Source: Cellulophaga baltica
GTDB taxonomy: Bacteria; Bacteroidota; Bacteroidia; Flavobacteriales; Flavobacteriaceae
Direction: 5' to 3'
Assembly: GCF_900102165.1 (NCBI RefSeq)
Contig: NZ_FNBD01000020.1
Location: 1-36,954, forward strand
Length of the DNA stretch: 36,954 nt
Shown: piece by piece, positions 1-8,593 of the stretch
Layout: each line of letters starts with the position of its first letter
Position numbering within the stretch: the stretch's first letter is position 1
Made by a program: the position numbers and the translations under genes
Notes under the pieces: generated by a model
Databases searched by the model: none
What the model was told of the DNA's origin: nothing
Seen by the model: only the letters and a program-made list of their open reading frames with translations

Positions 1-126
1 AAGAAATTTACTTTCAAGTACCATACACACTTACATATAAATAGTAAAGGCAAAACGTATTATTATGTTTATGATCTTGCTTGGATGGAATTTTCAAATG
101 ACGAAATTCTAATCATTAGAAAATAA
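1..126 (+). CDS. C-terminal tail of an unknown protein (partial)
   Basis: Frame 1 is open from the first base of the window and ends at TAA 124-126, giving 41 residues. The tail is rich in aromatic and charged residues and ends in ILIIRK. There is no recognisable motif or membrane segment. The rest of the gene lies to the left of the window, so neither family nor function can be given. It sits upstream of the tRNA-like scar at 293-310 and could be the last gene of an integrated element or a host gene. Codon use is AT-rich like its surroundings. It is called as coding only because the frame is open and reads as a plausible protein end. Confidence 0.45.
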   Translation, partial: KKFTFKYHTHLHINSKGKTYYYVYDLAWMEFSNDEILIIRK

Positions 127-292
127 AAATAGAATGTTTAAATTCAATCATAATTATATATCTTTAGAAAGATAAAGACAAATATTATTTGTTTTTAAAT
201 GGTTTGATATGACTTTAGTGTGCAATTAGGTGAATCATACAAAATTAAAAGTGTTTAAAATATTGTTAATCAGGAGTTTGTGATTTTTTATC

Positions 293-310
293 AAATCCTG
301 CCACCCCGAC
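293..310 (+). other. remnant of a tRNA-Pro 3' end (probable attachment-site scar)
   Basis: The 18 bases from 293 match the 3' strand of a proline tRNA: end of the T loop, T-stem strand CCTGC (297-301), acceptor strand CACCCCG (302-308) and discriminator A (309). The bases upstream do not provide the complementary T-stem or any other tRNA arm, so this is only a 3' fragment. A strong terminator follows directly, as expected after a tRNA. Such fragments are what site-specific integration at a tRNA 3' end leaves behind, and a dead tyrosine recombinase lies about 120 bases downstream. The proline assignment is from memory of the family sequence, not from a search. Confidence 0.5.
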
Positions 311-341
311 AAAAAAGCCTCTGTGAAAACAGAGGCTTTTT
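311..341 (+). terminator. rho-independent terminator after the tRNA remnant
   Basis: GCCTCTGT (317-324) and ACAGAGGC (329-336) form a perfect 8 bp stem with a GAAA loop. It is preceded by six A and followed by TTTTTG, so it could work in both directions. It directly follows the tRNA-Pro 3' fragment and is probably that tRNA's original terminator. Confidence 0.8.
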
Positions 342-432
342 GTCTTTTTAGAAATAGCCAAACATTACCACTGAAGGCGAAATTGTTAAACATAGAAAAA
401 CGAGTAGCTATAGAAAGCAAGTAGTTTAGTAT

Positions 433-948
433 TCCAGATTGCAGCTTATCAATAACTTTTTTGTTTTTAACTGTTATACGAGACTCTGCTATGGAGATGT
501 GATGAATTTGACCAAAGATAATTTGAGTTGGGGAATAGATAGAAGACAATGGATCTATTCTCAAAAGGAAAAGACGCGTGTTCTCATTAAAATTCCTTTA
601 ATTTCAAAAGTATTACAGGTTATTGAGAAATACGAATCATAACGTATCCCAAATATAAAAGGGAGGTTATTTCAGACGATTTCTAATCAAAAGCTCAATT
701 CCTATTTAAAGGAAATAGCGGATGTCGCAGGAATAAATAAACACCTAATCTCTCATAAAGCGCGACATACTTTTTCGGCTACAAGTAGCTTAAGTACTGG
801 TGTGCCAATAGAAACGGTTAGGGCATTTAAAAATTACCACCACTTAGATTTATGCCAAGTGGTAGAAAGAAAATTGAGCGAAGAAATGCAGAAATTAAAG
901 GAGCGCTTTTTAGCTCAAAAAAAAATTGTTAAATCATTTAAGTTTTAA
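433..948 (+). pseudogene. degenerate tyrosine recombinase (phage/ICE-type integrase), 3' part
   Basis: Frame 1 encodes the catalytic half of a Bacteroidota XerC/phage-type tyrosine recombinase, up to TAA 946-948. Visible family landmarks are NCYTRLCYGDVMNLT, EKTRVLIKIPL, ISNQKLNSYLKEIA, HKARHTFSAT and VVERKLSEEMQKLK. It is dead for three reasons. TAA at 640-642 interrupts the frame and the frame simply continues after it. The catalytic arginine of the usual TGLxYxD segment is a cysteine. The segment that should carry the nucleophilic tyrosine (TTQIYARVVE in relatives) is altered to DLCQVVE. The N-terminal arm-binding and core-binding half is missing. It lies beside the tRNA-Pro 3' remnant, so it is likely the relic of the element that used that site. 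The family is confident; the landmark comparison is from family knowledge. Confidence 0.85.
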
Positions 949-1430
949 TTCGTTTTTGGTAGTCAAGACAGTGGAAAGCTCTGGTGTTTTATGAAATTTT
1001 CAAATATTTACTGAAATTAATAGCGTTAATTATTCTTTTAAAAAGGGGCATGTTTGTTTGATTTTAGTTATTAATTTGAAATAGTGTAAACCTAAAAGGA
1101 ATGAATTAAAAAGCGCTTCTAGACCAAAATCAAACACAACTGGTAAGAAGTATAGATTGATTTTAGAACTTATTCTTATACGATAAAATTTTAAGTACAA
1201 GTTCTGTTGCAGCAGCTAGCGGTAGCGAGCATTTAGTTGATTATCCTGATATTTGAAGCAGTCAATTCTTTCGGATGATCTTCCTAATCACGAAAAATTT
1301 CCTCATAACGCAAACTGCAAGTAAAAAATTGAATAGTTGTTTTTAGCATTTGCAAATGCTAAGCATATTGTCCGTTCAAGCAACGCATTAATCATCATAA
1401 ATTAAGTTTTTATTGATAATTTAAATTTAA
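949..1430. other. gene-free stretch between integrase relic and membrane protein gene
   Basis: I see no convincing reading frame, RNA gene or repeat here. The sequence is AT-rich. No clear TAnnTTTG promoter precedes the gene at 1431. It is probably further decayed remains of the integrated element. Confidence 0.4.
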
Positions 1431-1877
1431 ATGAACATGAATATATTTTCTTACATATTGGCTTTATTTACTTCCGTAGGGGCTATGACTATGTTTAGCT
1501 TAATAATGAGTGTTATTTCAAACTGTGAATTTAGAGAGAATATTTTGCTTTCTAAATTAATGAGTGGCCATTCTCTGAATGAAAAAGAAAGTCTAAAGTA
1601 TGTAATTTTAGGCTGGTTAGCACATTTTTTTTTGGGAGGATTCTTTTTAGTGATTTATACTTATTTGTGGTATAATACAGCGTTATTGCAACATGCATTA
1701 GGTTCTATTTTATTTGGCATTATTATCGGTATACTAGGAATATTAGGTTGGACTATGCTTTTTAAAATGGCATCTAATCCTCCACAAATCAATTATAAAA
1801 TATATTATATGCAACTCATTGTGGCTCACATACATTTTAGTTTAGGTAATTTTCTAATTTTTTCTCTGTTGGGTTAA
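1431..1877 (+). CDS. small four-helix integral membrane protein, function unknown
   Basis: This encodes a 148-residue protein with about four hydrophobic helices (roughly residues 5-28, 60-82, 86-110 and 125-147). A short cytoplasmic-looking loop between helices 1 and 2 contains SKLMSGHSLNEKESLKY. Conserved-looking features are GWLAHFFLGG in helix 2 and a closing HFSLGNFLIFSLLG. There is no signal peptide other than the first helix. I do not recognise the family. It stands alone, between the integrase relic and a 600-base gap, on the strand opposite the next operon. ATG 1431 is used; a second ATG two codons later is equally possible. Confidence 0.7.
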   Translation: MNMNIFSYILALFTSVGAMTMFSLIMSVISNCEFRENILLSKLMSGHSLNEKESLKYVILGWLAHFFLGGFFLVIYTYLWYNTALLQHALGSILFGIIIGILGILGWTMLFKMASNPPQINYKIYYMQLIVAHIHFSLGNFLIFSLLG

Positions 1878-2423
1878 TAGACGTCCATGTTATTTTAAAG
1901 TAAAAAAGTAAAAAAATTTAAAAAAAAATTAAAGTTATATTCTAACGTAATGCATTACACGGTCACTGTAAGTCCAATTGGATTATATATTTTAGATCAT
2001 TTACTTTTTTTAGAGTCCTTTGCATTACCTTTTTTTAGTCGACTTTCTTTCTGGATTTGAAGATAGAAAAGGGTTATAAATAGGAATGCAGGACAATCCG
2101 TTTTATGTGCCCGCTATGTTCAAATTCTGTTCTTTTCAAATCAAAAAGCTAAGGCGATTCAAAATGATGTTGAGTTAAGGTAATGAAATGAGAGGGGTCA
2201 AATTCAACTAAAAAGTAGACCTAGCTAAGACAAGTTAAAAATTAAATTCTTTTTGTCTTTTATACGGTCTCAGAATATTAGAAATGAGAAACATACGACT
2301 AGTTTGATAGTTGTACTACGTGTTTAGTATCACAAAACCTCCTAAGGAATACGATCGGTTGAAGTTGTGAACTAGCGTTAAGTTGAATTTTAAATATTCT
2401 ACCTTCCCTATAATAGGGTAAAC
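1878..2423. other. gene-free stretch
   Basis: About 550 AT-rich bases without a supportable gene. One 30-codon frame starting with ATG near 2086 has no recognisable features and is not called. The stretch ends at the bidirectional terminator at 2424-2461. Confidence 0.4.
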
Positions 2424-2461
2424 AAAAAAAGGGTTTTGATTGCGATCAAAACCCTTTTTTT
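2424..2461. terminator. bidirectional terminator downstream of the antiporter operon
   Basis: A perfect 10 bp stem, GGGTTTTGAT (2431-2440) with ATCAAAACCC (2445-2454), has a TGCG loop and is flanked by seven A and seven T. On the minus strand it lies 18 bases past the stop of the antiporter gene. It would also stop plus-strand transcription from the left. Confidence 0.9.
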
Positions 2462-2478
2462 ATAAGCTGAATAGCTTT

Positions 2479-3741
2479 CTATTCTTCTTTTATCGTAGGT
2501 GCAACCCATTTTGTGCTACCTACTTTATTTAAATTAGCTTTATTAATGGCAGCATTAGAGCGTCTTTTATCATAAATCATAGCGAAGGTCATTATTAAAC
2601 TCGTAGCTATAATTACGAACAATAAAATTCCAGAATCAAAACCTTCAACTTTAGCTTCTTCAGGAATGGCATAAAACAAAAGCACTGTAATAAGTCCTCT
2701 TGGTGCAATGAATAATTGTGGCAACATATCCTTTCCAACAAAAATGAGCATCAAGACGGCTCTAATTGCATAGATAGATACAATAATCAAGGAGCTTATG
2801 ATGGCTACGTTAATATTGAAAATTGATGTAATGGCTATGGTCAGTCCAAAAATAACAAAGAAAAAGGTTCGGACAACAAAAGCAGTTTCTGCGGTGATGG
2901 TATGCAATTCATGATAAATATGATGCGCTTTTTTATAGTCTAAGAGTTTAGACAGCTTTCCTTTGAAGAATAACTTCATGTTGGCGATAACCAAGCCAAA
3001 TATTAAAATGATGATTAGGGACGACAAGTGCATCTTTTTACCAACGGCATATAGCAAAAGCAGTACAGCAATTAATAAAAATAATTTAACCTGACTTTTT
3101 ATATTCTGAAAAATAAGAATTATTGCATAACTAGCTATTAATGATATAACGATGGTTAGTAGTAGGTTGCTTGTGAAACCTACAATGCCGGTGTCTTCTG
3201 CTGGATTAAGTTTTCCTGCTAGAAAATAAAACATCATAATACCTATAATATCAGAAAAGGTGCTCTCGTAAATATGAAACTCTTTTTTGTGTGATTTTAA
3301 CTCATTTACGCTCGGAATAATAATAGCACTAGATAGAATCGAGAGTGGTGTAGCGTATAACCAAGCAGAGTGCATGTTCATATCAGGAATAAATTGATAT
3401 AGAATTAATGCCGCAATCCAAGCAGACAGAAATAAGCCCAAAAGTGCCACCACGAAAGACTTTAAAATAGGCATCAATTTTTCACGCTTCAACTCTAATT
3501 CAAGCGCAGCTTCTAACACAATCATAATAAGTCCCACAATTCCTAAGATTTCTAGAATTGGAAAAAAATCAATCGCGTCACTATTTACGTATTGTAAACC
3601 GAATTGTAGACCAACACCTAAAACGATAAGCATTAGTACTGCAGGAATATTAGTTTTTTTAGCTATAGAATTAAATAAAAAAGATAAAATTATGATTACA
3701 GAAACTTCAATTATAAGATTATAAGAAGATAATATTTCCAT
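2479..3741 (-). CDS. monovalent cation:proton antiporter (CPA family)
   Basis: This encodes a 420-residue inner-membrane protein of 12-13 hydrophobic helices with the Na+/H+ exchanger fold, expected to exchange Na+ or K+ for H+. The CPA1-type core is visible at ESTFSDIIGI (residues 159-168). There the ion-binding ND pair of related exchangers is SD, with Asp164 kept. A conserved APRG (346-349) marks the arginine-bearing late helix. There is no C-terminal RCK/TrkA nucleotide-binding domain, and the tail after the last helix is only about 35 residues. It is the last gene of a three-gene operon: its ATG shares one base with the stop codon of the MscS-like gene (TAATG), which implies coupled translation. 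Ion selectivity cannot be read from the sequence. Confidence 0.9.
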   Translation of the reverse strand: MEILSSYNLIIEVSVIIILSFLFNSIAKKTNIPAVLMLIVLGVGLQFGLQYVNSDAIDFFPILEILGIVGLIMIVLEAALELELKREKLMPILKSFVVALLGLFLSAWIAALILYQFIPDMNMHSAWLYATPLSILSSAIIIPSVNELKSHKKEFHIYESTFSDIIGIMMFYFLAGKLNPAEDTGIVGFTSNLLLTIVISLIASYAIILIFQNIKSQVKLFLLIAVLLLLYAVGKKMHLSSLIIILIFGLVIANMKLFFKGKLSKLLDYKKAHHIYHELHTITAETAFVVRTFFFVIFGLTIAITSIFNINVAIISSLIIVSIYAIRAVLMLIFVGKDMLPQLFIAPRGLITVLLFYAIPEEAKVEGFDSGILLFVIIATSLIMTFAMIYDKRRSNAAINKANLNKVGSTKWVAPTIKEE

Positions 3742-4457
3742 TAGGCAATTAGGTTGTTAGTTAAACTTGTTTCTATTTGGTGGGCAGATAAAAAAGCAAT
3801 CAAGCTCTCTGCTTGTATTCCTTTTTCTAAGGTATATTGTAATTTTAAAGCCCCAGATTCCTCTAGTTCTTTTAAAACAGGGGCCTCTTTATAATTTAAT
3901 AAGGGATTGTCAAAAAGTAAATCCAATAGTTCAGATTTAGACAAGGGTGTTTTTACAAATAAGGTTTGTCTTAATACGGTATCATTTTTTGAATTTACCG
4001 TATAGCCAGAAGTATCTATGGTAGTGTAATTAATAAAACAATCTCCTTTTTCAGTATTCACCACAATTCCAAAAGGAAGGAACTTTTTTATTTCACCCGT
4101 CGTATCGTTTATGGTTACAGACACGCCTTTTGCCAAAATAGAATTTATTTTATAAATAACGCCGCCCACGTAATTGCGAATATAGGGGTATCCTATAGCG
4201 CTAACAAGCAATAAGAAAAGCCCATGAACTATATAGTTTATCGTAATAAATCCTAAAAGAATAAGCAAGATGCTTATAGGATTATACAGTAAGAAAATTT
4301 TATTTAAAACGGCTAATACTTTTTTGTTCACCCTTTTCGTAAGGGTAATTCTTTGAATTAAGAATTCTATTAATTTTAAGGCCCAATACCCAAAAAATAA
4401 GAACAGAATTAGATTTCTTAAGCCTATCCAGGAATATAATATAAAGGTGTTTTCCAT
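3741..4457 (-). CDS. MscS-like membrane protein
   Basis: This encodes a 238-residue protein. Residues 5-100 contain about four hydrophobic helices. Residues 110-150 resemble the beta domain of MscS mechanosensitive channels (GVSVTINDTTGEIKKFLPFG, then GDCFINYTTID), where a short helix is followed by a small beta barrel. The remaining 90 residues form a mixed alpha/beta cytoplasmic domain. The protein is short for MscS and lacks an obvious glycine/alanine-rich pore helix, so it may be a regulatory relative rather than an open-pore channel. It lies between the ATPase gene, whose stop directly abuts its ATG (TAA ATG), and the antiporter gene, which overlaps it by one base. A three-component membrane complex is inferred from this arrangement. 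Confidence 0.65.
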   Translation of the reverse strand: MENTFILYSWIGLRNLILFLFFGYWALKLIEFLIQRITLTKRVNKKVLAVLNKIFLLYNPISILLILLGFITINYIVHGLFLLLVSAIGYPYIRNYVGGVIYKINSILAKGVSVTINDTTGEIKKFLPFGIVVNTEKGDCFINYTTIDTSGYTVNSKNDTVLRQTLFVKTPLSKSELLDLLFDNPLLNYKEAPVLKELEESGALKLQYTLEKGIQAESLIAFLSAHQIETSLTNNLIA

Positions 4458-6824
4458 TTAGTTGATGATGTCTTTGTATTTTAATATTTGGTATATATCA
4501 TGGTTCAGAACAGGGTTTATCTTCAATAAGCCCGTTTCATCTCTTAAAATAACTTTGGTATTAATAAGTCTTTTTAAGCTAGATTTTAAATTGCTTTCGT
4601 AAAAATCTCCGGTAAATTCCTTCAGTATTTTTTCACTGATATATTTATATAATAAGGTGTACTTAATAATCAGGTTCTCTTCTTTTGTAAAAAAATCAGG
4701 AAAGCTTAAATAAGAATCTTTGTATAAGATAGAACCTTCTTCTGTAACGGTGGTACCATAAGTCCACGCTTGTAATACTTCGCCAATATTATAATCTAGT
4801 TTTTTACTTAGTTTGGTAACGTTGGCATTAATTTGAGACTCTGTTAGAGGTTCATTACTACTGTTAATTACAGCCCTATGGGTAGCGCTATGGCGTATAA
4901 TGATTGCTTTATAAATTTCTTCTTGAGTACACTTATTTACCGAAATATGTGTGCTAAATACATTAGAGAAATTACATCTAGTATCTAAATGTACACTCAT
5001 GGGAGGGTTTGTGGTTACAATAACCAATACATTATCAGACTCAGATTCGATAAAATCTATAAGCGCTCTAGTATTGTTTAATAAGGTATTTTTCTCATCG
5101 CGCCAGAGTTCTAAATCGTCTATTAATAAGATTCTTCTCTTAGAAAAAGAACTTCTCTTTACTTCATCAAGCGCTTCTTTTAAGTTTTTTGTGGTTTTAA
5201 ATTTTCTACCTTCAATAGTGACACTATCATTAGGGGTTAACTTTATAGTCTTCTGATCTATTAATATCTCGGTTGTATGATTTATAAAGGTGGTCTTCCC
5301 AGAAAGACTAGTACCTAGGACTAAAACAGATTTATTAAATCCTTCATTCCATTGCGCAATGGCCTCTTTAAGTTTGGCCTCTTGATTAGTTCTAGACACC
5401 AAAAATAGATCGCCAATAAATTTTTTATTTAAAAATAGCGTATCATAATCTGCATTTACCTCTTTATACATTCTCTGAGAAATACAGTTGGAAGCTCTAT
5501 CTATTTTGGATAGAGGATCTTCTGATACTACTTTATCATAACTTTGATTAAACTTATCTACAACTGTATTTAGCGCATTTTTAAGACGGGCAACCACATT
5601 GGTAGTTTCAGAAGTATACTGGTTTATAGAATTTTGAATGGTGATTTCAAGAAATTCATGATTGTCATAACAGTTGCTGACTAAAAATTCTTTAGTCAAC
5701 ATTTCCCGGAGTTGAGAGACAATAGTTTTTTGATTTTCTATATTCTCTAACAAGGATTTTCTTATTTTTCGGTAAGATTGTAATTGAATATCAAACACAA
5801 TCAAATTATCATTCTCTTTGCCTAGCTTTAAGCTAGATTTCAGGTTTAATAGAGATATTTTAATAAAATTATTTAAATTACTATTTCCATCCCAAAGGTC
5901 CATTAACAAGGGAAGTAAATTATAATCCATCCATTTTTTAACACTTTTATTAAAGTTTATTTTTTTCTCTAATAGATATCCTTGATGGGTACCTGTGGGT
6001 ATGGTGTAGGCTTCTAAGTTATTTATTTTAGTTTCTACACGACTAGAAAACTCTTCTTTGCTATTTAAATTAGTAGCATCAATAAGCGTTAAACTACTTT
6101 CAATCCAAGAAAGCAATTCTTTACTATCTTCTTTTGCTTCAATTTTAGAAACTGCTGCATTTGATATGTCTAATAAAACTTCAGACTCCTTAATAATTTG
6201 ATCAATAACACTATTCGTATGTTTATTTATTTCATAGAACGCGGTTATCGTTTCTTGGGTTTTGATACCAGTGGAAATGATGTGTGAAAATTGCCCGAGC
6301 AACGTTGTATACTGCTCAGCGTATACGTCCCAAGGGGAGAGGTGATGTCTTGTTTTATCTTCTAATTTTTTAGAAGAAGCAAGAAACTTAAGTAGCCTTT
6401 TCTCTTCTATTTCTATTTTAGACACAAAGTAAGATATGGCCTGTGATAATTGTTCTTTAGAGGCATCTAGAAGATGTTGTAAAGCGCCGTCACTTGCCTG
6501 CTGTTCTAAGTTTTTATGCTTTCCTATATGCACTTGTACGAGAACATCACGGTGCAAAATAATAAGATCCTTTAATGGTTCAGAAAGGACATATTGTAAT
6601 AAATAGGTATCGTTAGAATAAATAAGCGTATCGGGCTCTTCCGTATGTGCATAGCTGATATACTGGTGACATAACTTAGAAAAATTAAAAGACATTAAAT
6701 TGGTCAATGCCTCTATAGCGGTACAATTTAATACTGAATTTTTGTAAGCCTCAAACTTCTCACTTAATGGCTTTAGAACAGATTTTACTAAAGGTTCATC
6801 AAGTTTGGGTTGGTTGTTCTGCAT
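4458..6824 (-). CDS. large AAA+-like P-loop ATPase with long helical N-terminus
   Basis: This encodes a 788-residue protein. The first 480 residues are mostly helical and hydrophilic, with coiled-coil-like stretches and no membrane segment. A P-loop ATPase domain follows: Walker A GTSLSGKTT (about 502-510), Walker B RRILLIDDLELW (about 558-570) and a sensor-1-like IVTTNPP (about 603-609). The last 90 residues look like a winged-helix or lid region. I recognise no named family for the N-terminal part. It is the first gene of the operon with the MscS-like protein and the antiporter, and all junctions are coupled. An energy-driven control of ion flux is a reasonable inference, not something the sequence proves. 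The ATG lies just inside the gene-free region at 6825-7304. Confidence 0.85.
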   Translation of the reverse strand: MQNNQPKLDEPLVKSVLKPLSEKFEAYKNSVLNCTAIEALTNLMSFNFSKLCHQYISYAHTEEPDTLIYSNDTYLLQYVLSEPLKDLIILHRDVLVQVHIGKHKNLEQQASDGALQHLLDASKEQLSQAISYFVSKIEIEEKRLLKFLASSKKLEDKTRHHLSPWDVYAEQYTTLLGQFSHIISTGIKTQETITAFYEINKHTNSVIDQIIKESEVLLDISNAAVSKIEAKEDSKELLSWIESSLTLIDATNLNSKEEFSSRVETKINNLEAYTIPTGTHQGYLLEKKINFNKSVKKWMDYNLLPLLMDLWDGNSNLNNFIKISLLNLKSSLKLGKENDNLIVFDIQLQSYRKIRKSLLENIENQKTIVSQLREMLTKEFLVSNCYDNHEFLEITIQNSINQYTSETTNVVARLKNALNTVVDKFNQSYDKVVSEDPLSKIDRASNCISQRMYKEVNADYDTLFLNKKFIGDLFLVSRTNQEAKLKEAIAQWNEGFNKSVLVLGTSLSGKTTFINHTTEILIDQKTIKLTPNDSVTIEGRKFKTTKNLKEALDEVKRSSFSKRRILLIDDLELWRDEKNTLLNNTRALIDFIESESDNVLVIVTTNPPMSVHLDTRCNFSNVFSTHISVNKCTQEEIYKAIIIRHSATHRAVINSSNEPLTESQINANVTKLSKKLDYNIGEVLQAWTYGTTVTEEGSILYKDSYLSFPDFFTKEENLIIKYTLLYKYISEKILKEFTGDFYESNLKSSLKRLINTKVILRDETGLLKINPVLNHDIYQILKYKDIIN

Positions 6825-7304
6825 ATAAAATTATTTCGGGAAATATTTTTATGGTTATTTTTTTAGACAATTAATATAAGAATATTTTTAAAGTATCGCT
6901 TATTTATTCAATTAATAAACGCTAGCTCATTTTGTTATGGTGCCCACTAAATTTGTTAGTACACTTAAAACGATTGTGTTAGAATTGAAAATGGAATAAG
7001 GTAATTGCTATTTCATCCCTACAATATACCCATAAATTAAAGAAGTAGAGGTCCATTTATAAAGAACTCTCATCGTTGTGTATGGTTAATTTAGTTTTTG
7101 ATCCGTTGTCAGCCATTTGTTTTACGGGGCAATAACAAATTTAGATTTTAATCTAAGTGTTAGGATTGAAATTTAAAAAACGTATCATTTGTCTAAAAAA
7201 GCAAAAATTTAATTTCACATTTGGGTCAAAATAAAATCGGAATAAATAGAAGTAAATTCTAATTTTACCTCATCTTTAATTTTTATATAAAGCCTTAAAT
7301 AACA
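6825..7304. other. divergent intergenic region with a short palindrome
   Basis: This 480-base gap separates the minus-strand ATPase operon from the plus-strand symporter gene and must contain both promoters. I see no perfect TAnnTTTG box. The clearest structure is TTAGATT-TT-AATCTAA at 7141-7156, a possible operator. No reading frame or RNA gene is supportable. Confidence 0.4.
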
Positions 7305-8270
7305 GTGAATATTAAGCTCGATAAATTTGTTATAGCCATACTTTGTACCATAGGGTTAGCCTATGTTTTTCCGCAATGGGGAACAGCGTCAAGTCCTGTT
7401 CCTATCAATACTATCAGTAGTATAGGAATATCATTAATTTTCTTTTTCTACGGATTAAAATTGAGCCCTACTAAAATTAAAGAGGGACTCAAAAATTGGA
7501 AATTACATGTGTTAATTCAGTCCACCACATTTTTGTTTTTTCCATTGATAGTACTTTTGTTTCGGCCCTTTTTACAGACGGAAGAACAAGAATTGCTGTG
7601 GTTGGCTATCTTTTTTTTAGCAGCATTGCCCTCTACAGTTTCTTCTTCTGTAGTGATGGTTTCTGTAGCCAAAGGAAATATTCCTGCAGCAATCTTTAAT
7701 GCTAGTATCTCTGGAATTATAGGCATCTTAGTGACCCCGCTTTGGATGGGATTATTTGTCCAAACATCAGATGCTGGGTTTGATTTTACAGCCATTTATT
7801 TACAATTAATAGGTCAAATTGTATTACCAGTGGTAGTAGGATTGTTGTTACAACGATTTTTGGGCAGGTATGCTCAGAAATATAGCAAACAACTTACGCT
7901 ATTTGACAAAACAATAATTTTACTAATTATATATAAAAGCTTTGTTTCATCGTTCGAAGAACAGATCTTTAGTAGTGTTTCTCTAGTAGATTTATTTGTA
8001 TTGTTAGCTATAATTTTACTGCTGTTTGCGCTTGTTTTTTATGGAATAAAATTTATTTCTAAGCGGTTAGGATTTACGGAAAAAGATCAGATCACCGCCA
8101 CTTTTTGTGGGACTAAAAAATCATTGGTGCATGGCACTGTTTTTTCCAAAATTGTATTTGGAAACATGGCTACTCTAGGTATTATTTTGCTGCCTTTAAT
8201 GATTTTTCATGCTACCCAGATTTTGATCATCAGTATTATTGCGGGTAAATTGGGAAGAAAGGAAACGTAA
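7305..8270 (+). CDS. bile acid:sodium symporter-like transporter (SBF-like family)
   Basis: This encodes a 321-residue inner-membrane protein of nine to ten helices, the usual length for the SBF-like branch (YfeH-type, PF13593) of the BASS superfamily. Family features visible are FFFYGLKLSP in helix 2, the ALPSTVSSSVVMVSVAKGN segment, which matches the ion-binding crossover helix, and CGTKKSLVHG near the second crossover. The substrate is an organic anion taken up with sodium and cannot be told from the sequence. Translation starts at GTG 7305, directly before the first hydrophobic helix; there is no in-frame ATG that would give a better start. The gene stands alone, with gaps of 480 and 257 bases on either side. 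Confidence 0.88.
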   Translation: MNIKLDKFVIAILCTIGLAYVFPQWGTASSPVPINTISSIGISLIFFFYGLKLSPTKIKEGLKNWKLHVLIQSTTFLFFPLIVLLFRPFLQTEEQELLWLAIFFLAALPSTVSSSVVMVSVAKGNIPAAIFNASISGIIGILVTPLWMGLFVQTSDAGFDFTAIYLQLIGQIVLPVVVGLLLQRFLGRYAQKYSKQLTLFDKTIILLIIYKSFVSSFEEQIFSSVSLVDLFVLLAIILLLFALVFYGIKFISKRLGFTEKDQITATFCGTKKSLVHGTVFSKIVFGNMATLGIILLPLMIFHATQILIISIIAGKLGRKET

Positions 8271-8479
8271 ATAACACACTTAATTTATTCTATAGGGCAA
8301 GGTGACTTACAGATTTATCAGCTTTGCATTTCATCGGTTATTAGGTGCTTTTAAAGGCTATTCACGATATTTTTTTTAGGAATTTACTGTAGGATATTTA
8401 CATATTTGATTCTGTAAATGTTGTTCATTCTTGCTTTCACACCCATTTTTAACAAGCTTCACAACATTTGTTTCCACCA

Positions 8480-8508
8480 TTGATGATATTCTTCTTTTTT
8501 TACGTTTG
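8480..8508 (+). promoter_or_regulatory. Bacteroidota-type promoter for the adhesin operon
   Basis: TTG at 8480-8482 and TACGTTTG at 8501-8508 match the -33 TTG and -7 TAnnTTTG elements with an 18-base spacer. Transcription would begin near 8515, shortly before the adhesin reading frame. Confidence 0.5.
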
Positions 8509-8593
8509 ATTTATTGCATTTTAGGACTTGATAGCCAATTGTTTACTGCTATCAAAATCTAATGAAAACAATGCAATTCTAAAACTTATAAGA

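Noticed and set aside
235-564. A minus-strand 109-codon open frame
   Set aside because: It runs across the tRNA remnant, the terminator and the integrase relic in the antisense direction and has no protein-like features.
2086-2178. A 30-codon plus-strand frame starting MQDNPFYVPAMF
   Set aside because: It is too short, without a promoter, a family match or conserved neighbours.
4951-5256. A plus-strand 101-codon open frame within the ATPase gene
   Set aside because: It is antisense to the Walker A/B region of a clearly real gene.
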